Assembly (NCBI GenBank): GCA_910588695.1
Contig: CAJUOV010000001.1
Span: 1-64,000 of the forward strand
Direction: 5' to 3'
DNA from: an uncultured Christensenellaceae bacterium
GTDB taxonomy: Bacteria > Bacillota > Clostridia > Christensenellales > Borkfalkiaceae
Length of the DNA: 64,000 bases
The first letter of the stretch is position 1, and each line of letters begins with the position of its first letter. Below, one piece after another: positions 16,472 to 24,821 of the stretch. Below the pieces are notes generated by a model. That model worked only from the letters and a program-made list of their open reading frames with translations. It had not been told where the DNA came from and did no database searches. A program made the position numbers and the translations under genes.

Positions 16472-16492
16472 CAAATCCGGGTGTCGCCTCCA
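16472..16492 (+). repeat. Duplicated 3' end of tRNA-Cys
   Basis: These 21 bases match the last 21 bases of tRNA-Cys (16313-16333), CCA included, with one mismatch (T for G in the acceptor strand). A tRNA 3' end repeated as a direct repeat is the usual mark of a tyrosine-recombinase attachment site, here with only 138 bases between copies and no integrase. Confidence 0.7.
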
Positions 16493-16514
16493 TTGTCGAA
16501 ACGCGACGAGTTTT

Positions 16515-16553
16515 GCAACGATCGGACAGATTCCTGTCGGACCGTTGCTTTTT
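16515..16553 (+). terminator. Rho-independent terminator
   Basis: GCAACG...GACAG pairs with CTGTC...CGTTGC across ATTC with two internal mismatches, then T5. It precedes the pheS promoter; the gene it ends is not evident. Confidence 0.7.
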
Positions 16554-16573
16554 AATTTTTTTACGAAAACCGT

Positions 16574-16602
16574 TTGACAAGAATAAGAAAAGCAACTATA
16601 AT
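16574..16602 (+). promoter_or_regulatory. Sigma-A promoter of pheST
   Basis: TTGACA, 17 bases, TATAAT. Starts the T-box leader at about 16609. Confidence 0.85.
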
Positions 16603-16608
16603 TATGGA

Positions 16609-16853
16609 AAAGGCATTGATGCGGAAGAGACGGATCATAAATTCTTTTCAGAGAGAAGAGCCCGCGGCTGAAAGGCTCTTCAAAGAACCGATCCGGTATT
16701 CCCCCGCGAGCCGCCCGCCGAAACGAACTTTAAGCGGAGCCGCAACTCTTGCGTAAACAGAGGAACGAGGCGCATACAGACTATGCGTGAAGCAGGTGGT
16801 ACCGCGAAAATTTCGCCCTGTGTGGAAAACACACGGGGTTTTTATTTTAAGGA
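16609..16853 (+). ncRNA. T-box leader responding to tRNA-Phe
   Basis: Shows the T-box core AGGTGGTACCGCG at 16794-16806, a Stem I with the AGAGAG element (about 16651), helix CGGATC/GATCCG, and a specifier TTC (Phe) at 16699-16701. The UGGU of the antiterminator bulge complements an ACCA tRNA end. A terminator follows at about 16818-16845 (CCCTGTGTG with CACACGGGG, then T5). Uncharged tRNA-Phe is expected to stabilise the antiterminator and allow pheST expression. Confidence 0.93.
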
Positions 16854-16860
16854 GAGGGTT

Positions 16861-17895
16861 ATGGACGACGAGAAGGAATTGGACGACGTAGTCAAAGAGG
16901 CGATCAAAGAGGCGGAAGAGGCGGAGAACAGCCGCATGCTGTACGAAAGAAAAATGCGCTTTCTGGGACGCGTGGGAATCGTAATGAACTTTATGAAGCG
17001 GATGAAGGACATCCCTCCCGAACGCCGCCCCGAATTCGGCAAAAAGATCAATGCGATCCGCGATAAGCTCGAAGCGGAGTTTTCGCGGTTCGAAGAAAAA
17101 CTGAGACAGCGTGAGCTTGAAAAGAAGATCGCGGAGGAGAACGTAGACGTTACGATGCCCGGAAAGCATAAAAAGACGGGCGCGCTTCATCCCGTCTCCC
17201 GCGTAAAAGCGGAGCTTATCGAAATTTTTGCGGGAATGGGCTTTGAAATTTTCGAGGGACCCGAGATCGAGACGGACTATTACAACTTCACCGCGCTCAA
17301 CACGCCCGAAGATCATCCCGCCCGAGATATGCAGGATACGTTTTACCTGAGCGAACGGTTTCTTCTGCGCACGCAGACGAGCGCGGGGCAGATACGTTTG
17401 ATGGAGCAGAAGAAGCCGCCTATCAAAATGCTCTGTCCGGGGCGGGTGTTCCGTTCGGACGACGATGCGACGCACTCGCCAATGTTCCACCAACTCGAAG
17501 GGCTTGTTGTGGACGAGCATATCACGCTGTGCGATCTCAAAGGCATGCTCGACGAATTCGCGCGCGTCATGTTCTCTAAAACGAGCAAGACGCGGCTGCG
17601 TCCCTCCTATTTCCCGTTTACGGAGCCGAGCGTAGAGGTAGACGTCTCGTGCGCGGCGTGCGGCGGGAAGGGCTGTTCCCTCTGTAAAGGAACGGGCTGG
17701 ATCGAAGTTTTGGGCGCGGGCATGGTCAACCGCCGCGTCCTCGAAAACTGCGGAATCGACCCCGATAAATACACGGGTTTTGCGTTCGGCATGGGGGTGG
17801 AGCGAATCGCCATGCTCAAATACGGAATTAACAACATCAAGCTGTTGACGGAAAACGACGTCCGCTTTTTGGGACAGTTCAGGGAGGTAGACTGA
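16861..17895 (+). CDS. pheS: Phenylalanyl-tRNA synthetase alpha subunit
   Basis: A 344-residue class II synthetase subunit that forms an alpha2-beta2 enzyme with PheT. It has the N-terminal coiled coil (residues 1-95), motif 2 (CPGRVFRSDDDATHSPMFHQ) and motif 3 (GFAFGMGVERIAML), and a Cys cluster CAACGGKGCSLCKGTGW at about residues 262-278, which is seen in many clostridial PheS. The start at 16861 follows AAGGAGAGGG. The longer upstream reading is inside the T-box. pheT follows after one base. Confidence 0.97.
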   Translation: MDDEKELDDVVKEAIKEAEEAENSRMLYERKMRFLGRVGIVMNFMKRMKDIPPERRPEFGKKINAIRDKLEAEFSRFEEKLRQRELEKKIAEENVDVTMPGKHKKTGALHPVSRVKAELIEIFAGMGFEIFEGPEIETDYYNFTALNTPEDHPARDMQDTFYLSERFLLRTQTSAGQIRLMEQKKPPIKMLCPGRVFRSDDDATHSPMFHQLEGLVVDEHITLCDLKGMLDEFARVMFSKTSKTRLRPSYFPFTEPSVEVDVSCAACGGKGCSLCKGTGWIEVLGAGMVNRRVLENCGIDPDKYTGFAFGMGVERIAMLKYGINNIKLLTENDVRFLGQFREVD

Positions 17896-17896
17896 G

Positions 17897-20287
17897 ATGA
17901 TAGCGCCTTTGAGTTGGTTAAAAGAATATGTCGACATTGATATTTCGGCAGCGGAGTTGCAGGAAAAACTTTTCTCCTGCGGGTTCGAGGTGGAAGAACT
18001 TACCTATCTCGGCAGAGATGTGGAGAACGTTGTAACGGGAAAAATTCTTGCGACAGAAAAACACCCCGATGCGGATCGTTTGACGGTGTGCAAGGTGGAT
18101 TGCGGCAAGTTCGGCATCAAGCAGATCGTGACTGCGGCGACGAACGTATTCGCGGGGGCGATCGTGCCCGTCGCGCTCGATAACTCCACCGTAAAGCACG
18201 AGGGCGGGGTGCGGAAAATCAAGACGGGAAAACTGCGCGGCGTTCTTTCGGAGGGAATGTTCTGTTCGGGCGAAGAGCTTGGGATCAACAACGATTTTTA
18301 CGACGGCGCGGAAGTGAACGGAATTCTCATTCTCGATCCCGCAACGCCGATCGGCGTCGATATTCGTCCTGTTGTCGGGATCGACGACTATCTCTTCGAC
18401 ATCGCCGTAACCGCCAACCGTCCCGACTGCCAGAGCGTCGTCGGCATGGCGCGCGAGGTGGCGGCGGTTCTGAAAAAGCCGTTGCGCTTTCCTGCGACGG
18501 ATTACGCCGCCGTTCCGACCGACGTGAAAATTCCCGTGACCGTGCGCGAACCTGCTCTCTGTCCGCGCTATATCGGTCATTATGTAAAGGACGTAAAAAT
18601 CGGGACTTCTCCCCGTTGGCTCAGGCGCAGACTTGCGCTCTGCGGATTGCGCTCCGTTTCCGACATGGTAGACATTACCAATTATGTCTTGCTCGAAATG
18701 GGACAGCCCATGCACGCGTTCGACCGCGACTTTTTGCGCGGCGGTTGTATCGAAGTGCGCCGCGCGGAGAAGGGGGAAAAGATCGTAACGCTCGATAAAA
18801 GAGAATTTATTCTCGATTCTTCAAACCTTCTTATCTGCGACGGAGAGGGCGGAGTCGCGCTTGCGGGGATCATGGGCGGACTGGACAGCGAGATCAAAGC
18901 GAGCACCGAAGAAGTATTCTTTGAGGCGGCGAAGTTCGCGCGCGATTCGGTGAGAAAAACTTCGCGCACTCTGGGACAGCGGAGCGATTCCTCCGCCCGC
19001 TTCGAAAAAGGGGTGGACGCATGGTTGCCGGAGATCGCGATGAATCGCGCGCTGCACCTTGTTGAGGAGCTCGGCTGCGGCGTGCCGACAAAGTACCGCG
19101 CCGACGCAAACGCGGCGGATTTGACTCCCAAGCAAATCGTAACCGATTTTTCCGCAATCGAGCGGTTGCTCGGCATTGGCGTGCCGCACAAGGAGAGCGT
19201 CGAAATTCTGACCCGTCTCGGCTTTGCGGTGCACGAAGATCATATGAATCAAAAGCTCGTCGTGGGCGTGCCCCTCTGGCGGGAGGACGTGGACGGCTAT
19301 CCCGATCTCGCCGAGGAAATCATCCGTATGTACGGGTATGAGCATATCGAATCGACTTTTTTGAAAGACGCAAAAGTGACGCGCGGCGGATATACGGAGC
19401 GGGACAAGCGCATGCTTGCGTTCAAAACCGCGCTCAAAGAAGAGGGGTTTTTTGAGGCGTGCAATTATTCGTTCTATTCGCCGAAGGCGTTTGATCTCTT
19501 CCGTTTGGGGGCGGATGCGCCCGAGCGGAGAGCCGTTAAAATTCTCAATCCGATCGGCGAGGATTTGTCGGTAATGAGAACCTTCCTCGCGCCCTCCATG
19601 CTTGAAAACGTTGTCCGCAACGTGCGGCGGGGGAATGCGGAGGGACGCCTCTTCGAGCTTGCGAAAGTATACCTTGCGGAGGAACTTCCTCTCAAAGAGC
19701 AACCTAAGGAGGAGACCCGTCTTATCATGGCGGAGTGGGGCGGCGGATTCTTCGATCTCAAAGGCGCGATCGAAGACGTTGCAGAGGTTATGGGTTTTGC
19801 GCTTAAATTCGTAAAAGAATCGCAGCCCTATCTTCACCCCGGAATTTCCGCGGCGATTTTCTGCGGCGGTAAAAAAATCGGCTGGATCGGAGAGCTGCAT
19901 CCCGTGATCTCCAAAGAGCTTGCGTTTGAAAAAGCACCCTGTCTTTTGGAGCTTGATTACGATGCGCTTCCGCAAAAAGAGGAGTTGCGCGTCGAAGCGC
20001 TGCCCGCTTTTTCCGACGTATTGCGGGATATTGCTTTTACGGTAGACGAAAGAGTGACTTGCGCCGAGGCGGAGGAGTGCATTCTTCGCGCGGTCAAAGC
20101 GGTAAAAAGCGCGGAACTTTTCGACGTTTACCGCGGATTGCAAGTGGGAAAAGATAAAAAGAGCATGGCGTTCCGTCTGACCTTTGCGGCGGACGAAGAC
20201 AAGCCGCTCGCGCCCGAGACGGTAGACGGCTACTTCAAAAAGATACTCGGCGCGTTAAAAGCAAAATTAAACGCAGAACTCAGATGA
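17897..20287 (+). CDS. pheT: Phenylalanyl-tRNA synthetase beta subunit
   Basis: A 796-residue subunit of normal length with the EMAP-like tRNA-binding domain (residues 40-150, ILATEKHPDADRLTVCKVDCG), the B3/B4 editing domain, the B5 domain, the catalytic-like core and a C-terminal ferredoxin-fold anticodon-binding domain (ALPAFSDVLRDIAFTVDE onward). It binds tRNA-Phe and edits Tyr-tRNA. Overlaps tcdA by four bases (ATGA). Confidence 0.97.
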   Translation: MIAPLSWLKEYVDIDISAAELQEKLFSCGFEVEELTYLGRDVENVVTGKILATEKHPDADRLTVCKVDCGKFGIKQIVTAATNVFAGAIVPVALDNSTVKHEGGVRKIKTGKLRGVLSEGMFCSGEELGINNDFYDGAEVNGILILDPATPIGVDIRPVVGIDDYLFDIAVTANRPDCQSVVGMAREVAAVLKKPLRFPATDYAAVPTDVKIPVTVREPALCPRYIGHYVKDVKIGTSPRWLRRRLALCGLRSVSDMVDITNYVLLEMGQPMHAFDRDFLRGGCIEVRRAEKGEKIVTLDKREFILDSSNLLICDGEGGVALAGIMGGLDSEIKASTEEVFFEAAKFARDSVRKTSRTLGQRSDSSARFEKGVDAWLPEIAMNRALHLVEELGCGVPTKYRADANAADLTPKQIVTDFSAIERLLGIGVPHKESVEILTRLGFAVHEDHMNQKLVVGVPLWREDVDGYPDLAEEIIRMYGYEHIESTFLKDAKVTRGGYTERDKRMLAFKTALKEEGFFEACNYSFYSPKAFDLFRLGADAPERRAVKILNPIGEDLSVMRTFLAPSMLENVVRNVRRGNAEGRLFELAKVYLAEELPLKEQPKEETRLIMAEWGGGFFDLKGAIEDVAEVMGFALKFVKESQPYLHPGISAAIFCGGKKIGWIGELHPVISKELAFEKAPCLLELDYDALPQKEELRVEALPAFSDVLRDIAFTVDERVTCAEAEECILRAVKAVKSAELFDVYRGLQVGKDKKSMAFRLTFAADEDKPLAPETVDGYFKKILGALKAKLNAELR

Positions 20288-20979
20288 CGGAAGAAAGAGA
20301 CAGCCGCACCGCGCTTGTCATCGGCGAAGCGGGCGTGGAAAAACTTGCGAAAAAAAAGGTTGCCGTATTCGGATTGGGCGGCGTGGGTTCATACTGCGCC
20401 GAAGCTCTTGCGCGTGCGGGAATCGGCAGTCTGACGATAGTCGATAAAGACAGAGTGGAAGAGAGTAATCTCAACCGCCAGCTTCCCGCGCTCTATTCCA
20501 CGATCGGAAAGTTTAAGACGGAAGTCATGCGGGAGAGGATCGCCGATCTCAACAAAAATTGCAGCGTCGAAATAAAAACGTTGTTTTATCTGCCCGAAAA
20601 CGCGGGGCAGATCGATTTGTCCGCGTTCGATTATATCGCCGACTGCATCGATTGCGTAACGGCAAAACTCTGTCTCATCGAAGAGGCGAACAAAAAGAAG
20701 ATTCCCGTTATCTCCGCCATGGGAGCGGGAAACCGCCTCGATCCCGAACGGCTTCGCGTTACGGATATTTCAGAAACGCGTGTCTGCCCGCTCTGCCGTA
20801 CGGTGCGGCGGGAGCTTCACAAGCGGGGCGTAAGCGGGGTTGAAGGCGTAAGCGGGGTTGAAGTTGTTTGGTCGGACGAGGAGCCCGTCAAGGGGGAAAA
20901 GGTGGGTTCTGTTTCGTTCGTCCCGTCCGTGATGGGGCTTCTGATGGCGGGTAGGATCGTAAGGGGGTTGTTGAAATGA
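20284..20979 (+). CDS. tcdA: tRNA threonylcarbamoyladenosine dehydratase, ThiF/MoeB superfamily
   Basis: A 231-residue E1-like enzyme expected to cyclise t6A37 to ct6A37 in tRNAs, using ATP. Visible are the nucleotide-binding GLGGVGSYCAEALARAGIG, VDKDRVEESNLNRQ, DCIDCVTAK and the C-terminal SVSFVPSVMGLLMA membrane-associating segment. Close family resemblance to TcdA/YgdL, though other HesA/MoeB roles cannot be excluded. It contains a perfect in-frame 18-bp tandem duplication (GVSGVE twice) in the loop before WSDEEP. Coupled to pheT and to the desulfurase gene by ATGA overlaps. Confidence 0.88.
   Translation: MTEERDSRTALVIGEAGVEKLAKKKVAVFGLGGVGSYCAEALARAGIGSLTIVDKDRVEESNLNRQLPALYSTIGKFKTEVMRERIADLNKNCSVEIKTLFYLPENAGQIDLSAFDYIADCIDCVTAKLCLIEEANKKKIPVISAMGAGNRLDPERLRVTDISETRVCPLCRTVRRELHKRGVSGVEGVSGVEVVWSDEEPVKGEKVGSVSFVPSVMGLLMAGRIVRGLLK
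20827..20862 (+). repeat. Perfect 18-bp tandem duplication inside tcdA
   Basis: The unit GGCGTAAGCGGGGTTGAA occurs at 20827-20844 and 20845-20862 without a mismatch, adding six residues (GVSGVE) in frame. The absence of any difference suggests a recent slippage or duplication event. Confidence 0.95.
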
Positions 20980-22070
20980 TCTATCTCGATTATGCCGCGA
21001 CCACGCCCGTGGACAGTGAAGTGCTCGAAGTCATGCTTCCCTATCTCAGAGAAAATTACGGCAATCCCGATTCTGTACACACTGCGGGGCGGAGCGCTGC
21101 GCACGCCGTGAGCGAAGCGCGGGCGCGGGCGGCGGCGGTGCTCAACCGTCATCCTCTCGAAGTGTTTTTCACTTCGGGCGGAACGGAGGCGGATAACTGG
21201 GCGGTTCGGTATCTGTCGGAGGGAAAAGCCGCTGTCTCTGCAATCGAGCATGCTGCGGTTCTCGAAGGGGCAAAGCTGCGAGACGGGGGGCATGTCCTTG
21301 TTCCGGCCACGGCGGACGGGATCGTATCGCCCGAGGCGGTCGCCTCTGCACTCGACGCGGACACGGGGCTTGTCTGCGTGCAGGCAGCGAATAACGAGAC
21401 GGGAGCGATTCAACCGATCGAAAAGATTTCGGCGGTCTGCAAAGAGCGGGGGATTCCTCTCTTTTCGGATTGCGTGCAGGCGGCAGGGGAGCTCGATCTG
21501 AAAGAACTTGCTTTCCATTGCGATGCGCTTGCTCTTTCGGGGCATAAGATCTACGCGCCCAAAGGGGTCGGGGTTCTTATGATCAAAAAAGGGGGAAAGA
21601 TCCGCCCCATGATCGCGGGCGGGGAGCAGGAGCGGGGTCTGCGCGGCGGGACGCTGAATGTTGCAGGTATCGTCGGGTTTGCGCACGCCCTCGAACGGGC
21701 GCAGTCGGCGCGGGAGAAAAATTCAAAACACGCGCGAGCCTTGCGCGATCTCTTTGAAAGGGAGATCAAATTGCGTTTCGGGGATAAAGTGCGGGTGGAC
21801 GGAGAGAACAGACTTGCGAATATATCCCATCTCACGTTTGAAAACGCGGGAGAGGCGCTGTTGGCAAAGCTCGATCTGTGCGGGTTATGCGTTTCGGGCG
21901 GGGCGGCTTGTTCGAGCCATTCCGCGCTTCCCTCCCACGTCATGCTCGCTATGGGCAGAACTGCGGACGAGGCGCGGCGGGGCGTGCGGTTCTCGTTCGG
22001 AAAGGACACGACGGAAGAAGAGACTCTTCACGCCGTGAAGATCGTTTTACAATGTCTGAAAGAAGATTAA
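20976..22070 (+). CDS. Cysteine desulfurase, NifS/IscS family
   Basis: A 364-residue PLP enzyme that removes sulfur from cysteine for Fe-S clusters or tRNA thiolation. Motifs: MIYLDYAATTPVD, TSGGTEADNWAV, the PLP lysine in LSGHKIYAPKGVG, RGGTLNVAGIVGFA and a catalytic cysteine in CVSGGAACSSH. Clostridial genomes often have a NifS-like gene next to thiI; no thiI follows here, so the acceptor is unknown. Last gene of the pheST-tcdA operon. Confidence 0.92.
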   Translation: MIYLDYAATTPVDSEVLEVMLPYLRENYGNPDSVHTAGRSAAHAVSEARARAAAVLNRHPLEVFFTSGGTEADNWAVRYLSEGKAAVSAIEHAAVLEGAKLRDGGHVLVPATADGIVSPEAVASALDADTGLVCVQAANNETGAIQPIEKISAVCKERGIPLFSDCVQAAGELDLKELAFHCDALALSGHKIYAPKGVGVLMIKKGGKIRPMIAGGEQERGLRGGTLNVAGIVGFAHALERAQSAREKNSKHARALRDLFEREIKLRFGDKVRVDGENRLANISHLTFENAGEALLAKLDLCGLCVSGGAACSSHSALPSHVMLAMGRTADEARRGVRFSFGKDTTEEETLHAVKIVLQCLKED

Positions 22071-22100
22071 AATCCCCGCCCGTCCGGCGGGGATTTTTTT
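22071..22100 (+). terminator. Rho-independent terminator
   Basis: AATCCCCGCC, CGTCC loop, GGCGGGGATT, then T5, immediately after the desulfurase stop. Confidence 0.93.
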
Positions 22101-22122
22101 GAATCGGAGAAGGCGGGCGCGG

Positions 22123-22151
22123 TTGACAAGCCGAACGCGGTTTGCTATAAT
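22123..22151 (+). promoter_or_regulatory. Consensus promoter abutting tmk (predicted leaderless)
   Basis: TTGACA, 17 bases, TATAAT, then 7 bases and ATG at 22159. No Shine-Dalgarno lies in the gap. Confidence 0.82.
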
Positions 22152-22158
22152 AGAGAAC

Positions 22159-22794
22159 ATGATGAACGGCAACGGAAGAAAAGGAAAACTGATCGTATTC
22201 GAGGGAATCGACGGGAGCGGCAAGACGACGCAGATGAGAATGCTCGAAAAGTTTCTCGAAAGCAAAGAGGAAGTCTGCTATTCGACGCACGAACCCACAG
22301 ACTCCCCCTTCGGCGCGCTGCTGCGCAACTGTTTGACGGGCAGGGTCGACGCGGACGAACGTGCGATCGCCGCGCTCTTTGCGGCAGACAGACTCGATCA
22401 TATCCTCAATAATGTGAACGGACTGAAAAAGAAACTCGAAGAGGGCGTGAACGTGCTCTGCGACAGGTATTATTTTTCTTCGTTCGCCTATAACGGGGAG
22501 TTTGTTCCTTTTGATTGGGTAGTGGAGCTCAACCGCCCCGCGCGGGAGCTGTTAAAACCCGATCTGGTAGTGTTTCTCGATCTGCCCTCCGAGGAGAGCA
22601 TGAAGCGGGTCTCCCGCCGCGGCGAGAGGGAACGCTACGAGACGGAGGAAAAACAGAAGAAAATCCGCGAACGGTTTTTCGACGCGTTCGGGCGTTTTCC
22701 CGACGAGAACGTCGTGATAGTCGAAAGCGAAGAGAATAAAGAAGAAACGCAGAAAAAAATACGCGGCGCGGTCGCGCCGCTCTTCGGTTGGTGA
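22159..22794 (+). CDS. tmk: Thymidylate kinase
   Basis: Phosphorylates dTMP to dTDP with ATP. The 211-residue protein shows the P-loop FEGIDGSGKTTQ, the DRX motif as CDRYYFSSFAYNG and the DLPSEESMKRVSRRGERERYE lid region. ATGs at 22159 and 22162 are adjacent; the promoter -10 ends at 22151, so either would be a leaderless start, and the first is given. Leads an operon with rimM, trmD and rbgA, with rimM 8 bases after its stop. Confidence 0.93.
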   Translation: MMNGNGRKGKLIVFEGIDGSGKTTQMRMLEKFLESKEEVCYSTHEPTDSPFGALLRNCLTGRVDADERAIAALFAADRLDHILNNVNGLKKKLEEGVNVLCDRYYFSSFAYNGEFVPFDWVVELNRPARELLKPDLVVFLDLPSEESMKRVSRRGERERYETEEKQKKIRERFFDAFGRFPDENVVIVESEENKEETQKKIRGAVAPLFGW

Positions 22795-22802
22795 GGGGAA
22801 CC

Positions 22803-23297
22803 ATGGATCTTGTGATCGGAAAAATCGTCAAGCCGCAGGGAATCCGAGGGGAGATCAAAGTTCTTCCCTATACGGACGGCGCGGATGCTTTCAAAGATAT
22901 CAAGCGCGTGTTTATCGACGGCGCCGAATATAAAATTCTCAATGCGCGCACGGGCGACGGCATGGCCTATTTATCGCTCCGCGGCGTTGCGGATCGGAAC
23001 GCCGCGGAGCTTTTGAGGAACAAAGAACTTCTTCTTCCGCGCGACGAGGCGCCCGCGCCCGAGGAGGGAAGTTATTATATCGCGGATCTTATCGGAAGCG
23101 AGATCGTCACCGAGACGGGAAAGATTCTGGGAACCTTGAAAGAGATCCGTCAGGCGGCGACGGATATTTATACGCTCGAAACGGAAAAAGAGGAAATTCT
23201 CTTTCCCGCGGCGGCGGGGGTTGTGCTTGCGGTAGATACCGAATATAAGAAAATCACCGTGTCGGAAAAGCGGTTTAAGGAAGTGGCGGTGCTATGA
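22803..23297 (+). CDS. rimM: 16S rRNA processing/ribosome maturation factor RimM
   Basis: A 164-residue factor that binds S19 and helps mature the 30S head. N-terminal RimM domain starts VIGKIVKPQGIRGEIKV, and the C-terminal PRC-barrel includes YYIADLIGSEIVTETGKILG and LFPAAAGVVLAVD. The ATG at 22803 follows GAGGGG; an upstream GTG at 22788 is a weaker option. Coupled to trmD by ATGA, the usual rimM-trmD pair. Confidence 0.95.
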   Translation: MDLVIGKIVKPQGIRGEIKVLPYTDGADAFKDIKRVFIDGAEYKILNARTGDGMAYLSLRGVADRNAAELLRNKELLLPRDEAPAPEEGSYYIADLIGSEIVTETGKILGTLKEIRQAATDIYTLETEKEEILFPAAAGVVLAVDTEYKKITVSEKRFKEVAVL

Positions 23298-23962
23298 ATA
23301 TTACGATCCTGACGCTCTTTCCCGAGATGTTCGCGCCCCTCGAAAAGAGCATTATCGGCAGGGCGCAGAACGAGGGAAAAGTGCGGATCAGAACGCTGAA
23401 TATCCGCGACTATACCGAGGATAAACATTTGAAGTGCGACGACTACCCCTTCGGCGGGGGTGCGGGCATGGTCATGACCGCGCAGCCCATTGGAAGCGCG
23501 GTGGAGGCGGCGGACCCCGATCACAGGGCGCGCAGGATTTATCTATCTCCCAAGGGGAAACGCTTTTGTCAGCAGAAGGTGTTCGAGCTATCTGCACTCG
23601 ATGATATTCTGCTTTTATGCGGACATTACGAGGGGGTCGACCAGCGTGCGATCGACCTCTTTTTCGACGAGGAGCTCTCGATCGGCGACTATGTGCTGAC
23701 GGGCGGCGAGCTACCCGCCATGGTGGTGGCGGACGCGGTTGCCCGCTATGCGGACGGGGTGCTTTCCCCCGAGTCGCTCGTGGACGAGAGCTTTTCCGAA
23801 AATCTTCTCGAATACCCGCAGTACACCCGACCTGTGGAGTACAGGGGGCAGAGGGTGCCCGACGTGCTTCTGAGCGGAGACCATAAAAAGATCGATATGT
23901 GGCGCAGAGAAAAGTCTGTCGAGATCACAAGAAAAAATCGTCCCGATCTGTTGCGGGAATAA
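23294..23962 (+). CDS. trmD: tRNA (guanine37-N1)-methyltransferase
   Basis: A 222-residue SPOUT methyltransferase that makes m1G37 and prevents frameshifting. It starts MNITILTLFPEMFAPLEKSIIGRA and carries the knot motifs LLCGHYEGVDQRAIDLFFDEE and SIGDYVLTGGELPAMVVADAV, plus the catalytic Asp region EYPQYTRP. Usual length is 230-255, so the C-terminal tail is slightly short. Confidence 0.97.
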   Translation: MNITILTLFPEMFAPLEKSIIGRAQNEGKVRIRTLNIRDYTEDKHLKCDDYPFGGGAGMVMTAQPIGSAVEAADPDHRARRIYLSPKGKRFCQQKVFELSALDDILLLCGHYEGVDQRAIDLFFDEELSIGDYVLTGGELPAMVVADAVARYADGVLSPESLVDESFSENLLEYPQYTRPVEYRGQRVPDVLLSGDHKKIDMWRREKSVEITRKNRPDLLRE

Positions 23963-23978
23963 GACGCGGAGAATCGCA

Positions 23979-24821
23979 GTGAAAAACGTACAGTGGTATC
24001 CGGGGCACATGGCGAAAGCCATGCGCATGCTCGAAGAAAATCTTTCTCTCGTGGACGCGGCGCTCTTTGTCTTGGACGCGCGCGCCCCGCTTTCTTCCTA
24101 CAATCCGCGTCTCGAACGGCTCGCAAAGGACAAGCCCGTTCTATTCGTGTTCAACAAACGCGACCTTGCGGACGCAAAGACGGAGGAGATCGGCGAAGCG
24201 TTCAAGGCGAAGGGGAAGAAAGTTGTCTTTCTTTCCGCCGTCAAAGGACAGGCGCGTCCTTTATTGAACGCAATGACGGAGCTTGTCAAAGAGAAAGCGG
24301 AACTTTTGAAAAACAGGGGTTCTTCCCGTCCTCTCCGTTTTATGGTGGCAGGTATTCCCAATACGGGCAAAAGCTCGCTTATCAACTTGCTGTCGGGCGG
24401 AAAAAAGGCGGCGACGGGGGACAAGGCGGGCGTGACGCGCAACAAACAGTGGGTTCGGTGCGCGGATATGGAACTTCTCGATTCTCCGGGGTTGATGCCG
24501 CCCTCCCTCGAAAACCAGACTTTTGCAAAACGTCTTGCCGCGCTCGGTTCCGTGAACGACGATATTCTGGCGTTCGACGAGATCGCGCTTTTTATCCTGG
24601 AAGAACTCGGAAAGGGTTATCCCGAACGGCTCGAAGAGCGGTACGGAATCGAGACGGGAGAGCCGCTCGCTATGCTCGAATCGCTCTGTAAAAGCCGCGG
24701 ATTTTTGTTGAGAGGGGGAGACTTTGATTACGAACGCGGGGAGCGCGCCCTGATCGACGATCTGAGGAAGGGACGGCTGGGTCCCGTAACGCTCGACTCT
24801 TGCGGGGAGGCGATTTTTTAA
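23979..24821 (+). CDS. rbgA: Ribosome biogenesis GTPase RbgA (YlqF)
   Basis: A 280-residue circularly permuted GTPase required for late 50S assembly in Firmicutes. Order of G motifs shows the permutation: N-terminal NVQWYPGHMAKA, then G4 (VFNKRDL), G1 (GIPNTGKSSLINLL at about 125) and G3 (DSPGLM), followed by the RNA-binding helical C-terminal domain. The start is the GTG at 23979 with CGGAG upstream. Its TAA shares one base with the rnhB ATG (TAATG). Confidence 0.95.
   Translation: MKNVQWYPGHMAKAMRMLEENLSLVDAALFVLDARAPLSSYNPRLERLAKDKPVLFVFNKRDLADAKTEEIGEAFKAKGKKVVFLSAVKGQARPLLNAMTELVKEKAELLKNRGSSRPLRFMVAGIPNTGKSSLINLLSGGKKAATGDKAGVTRNKQWVRCADMELLDSPGLMPPSLENQTFAKRLAALGSVNDDILAFDEIALFILEELGKGYPERLEERYGIETGEPLAMLESLCKSRGFLLRGGDFDYERGERALIDDLRKGRLGPVTLDSCGEAIF

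Noticed and set aside
16152..16595. Minus-strand open frame across the tRNA cluster (reads GFEPGN... and RDSNPRH...)
   Set aside because: This is the known artefact of translating tRNA genes antisense; the tRNAs fold perfectly.
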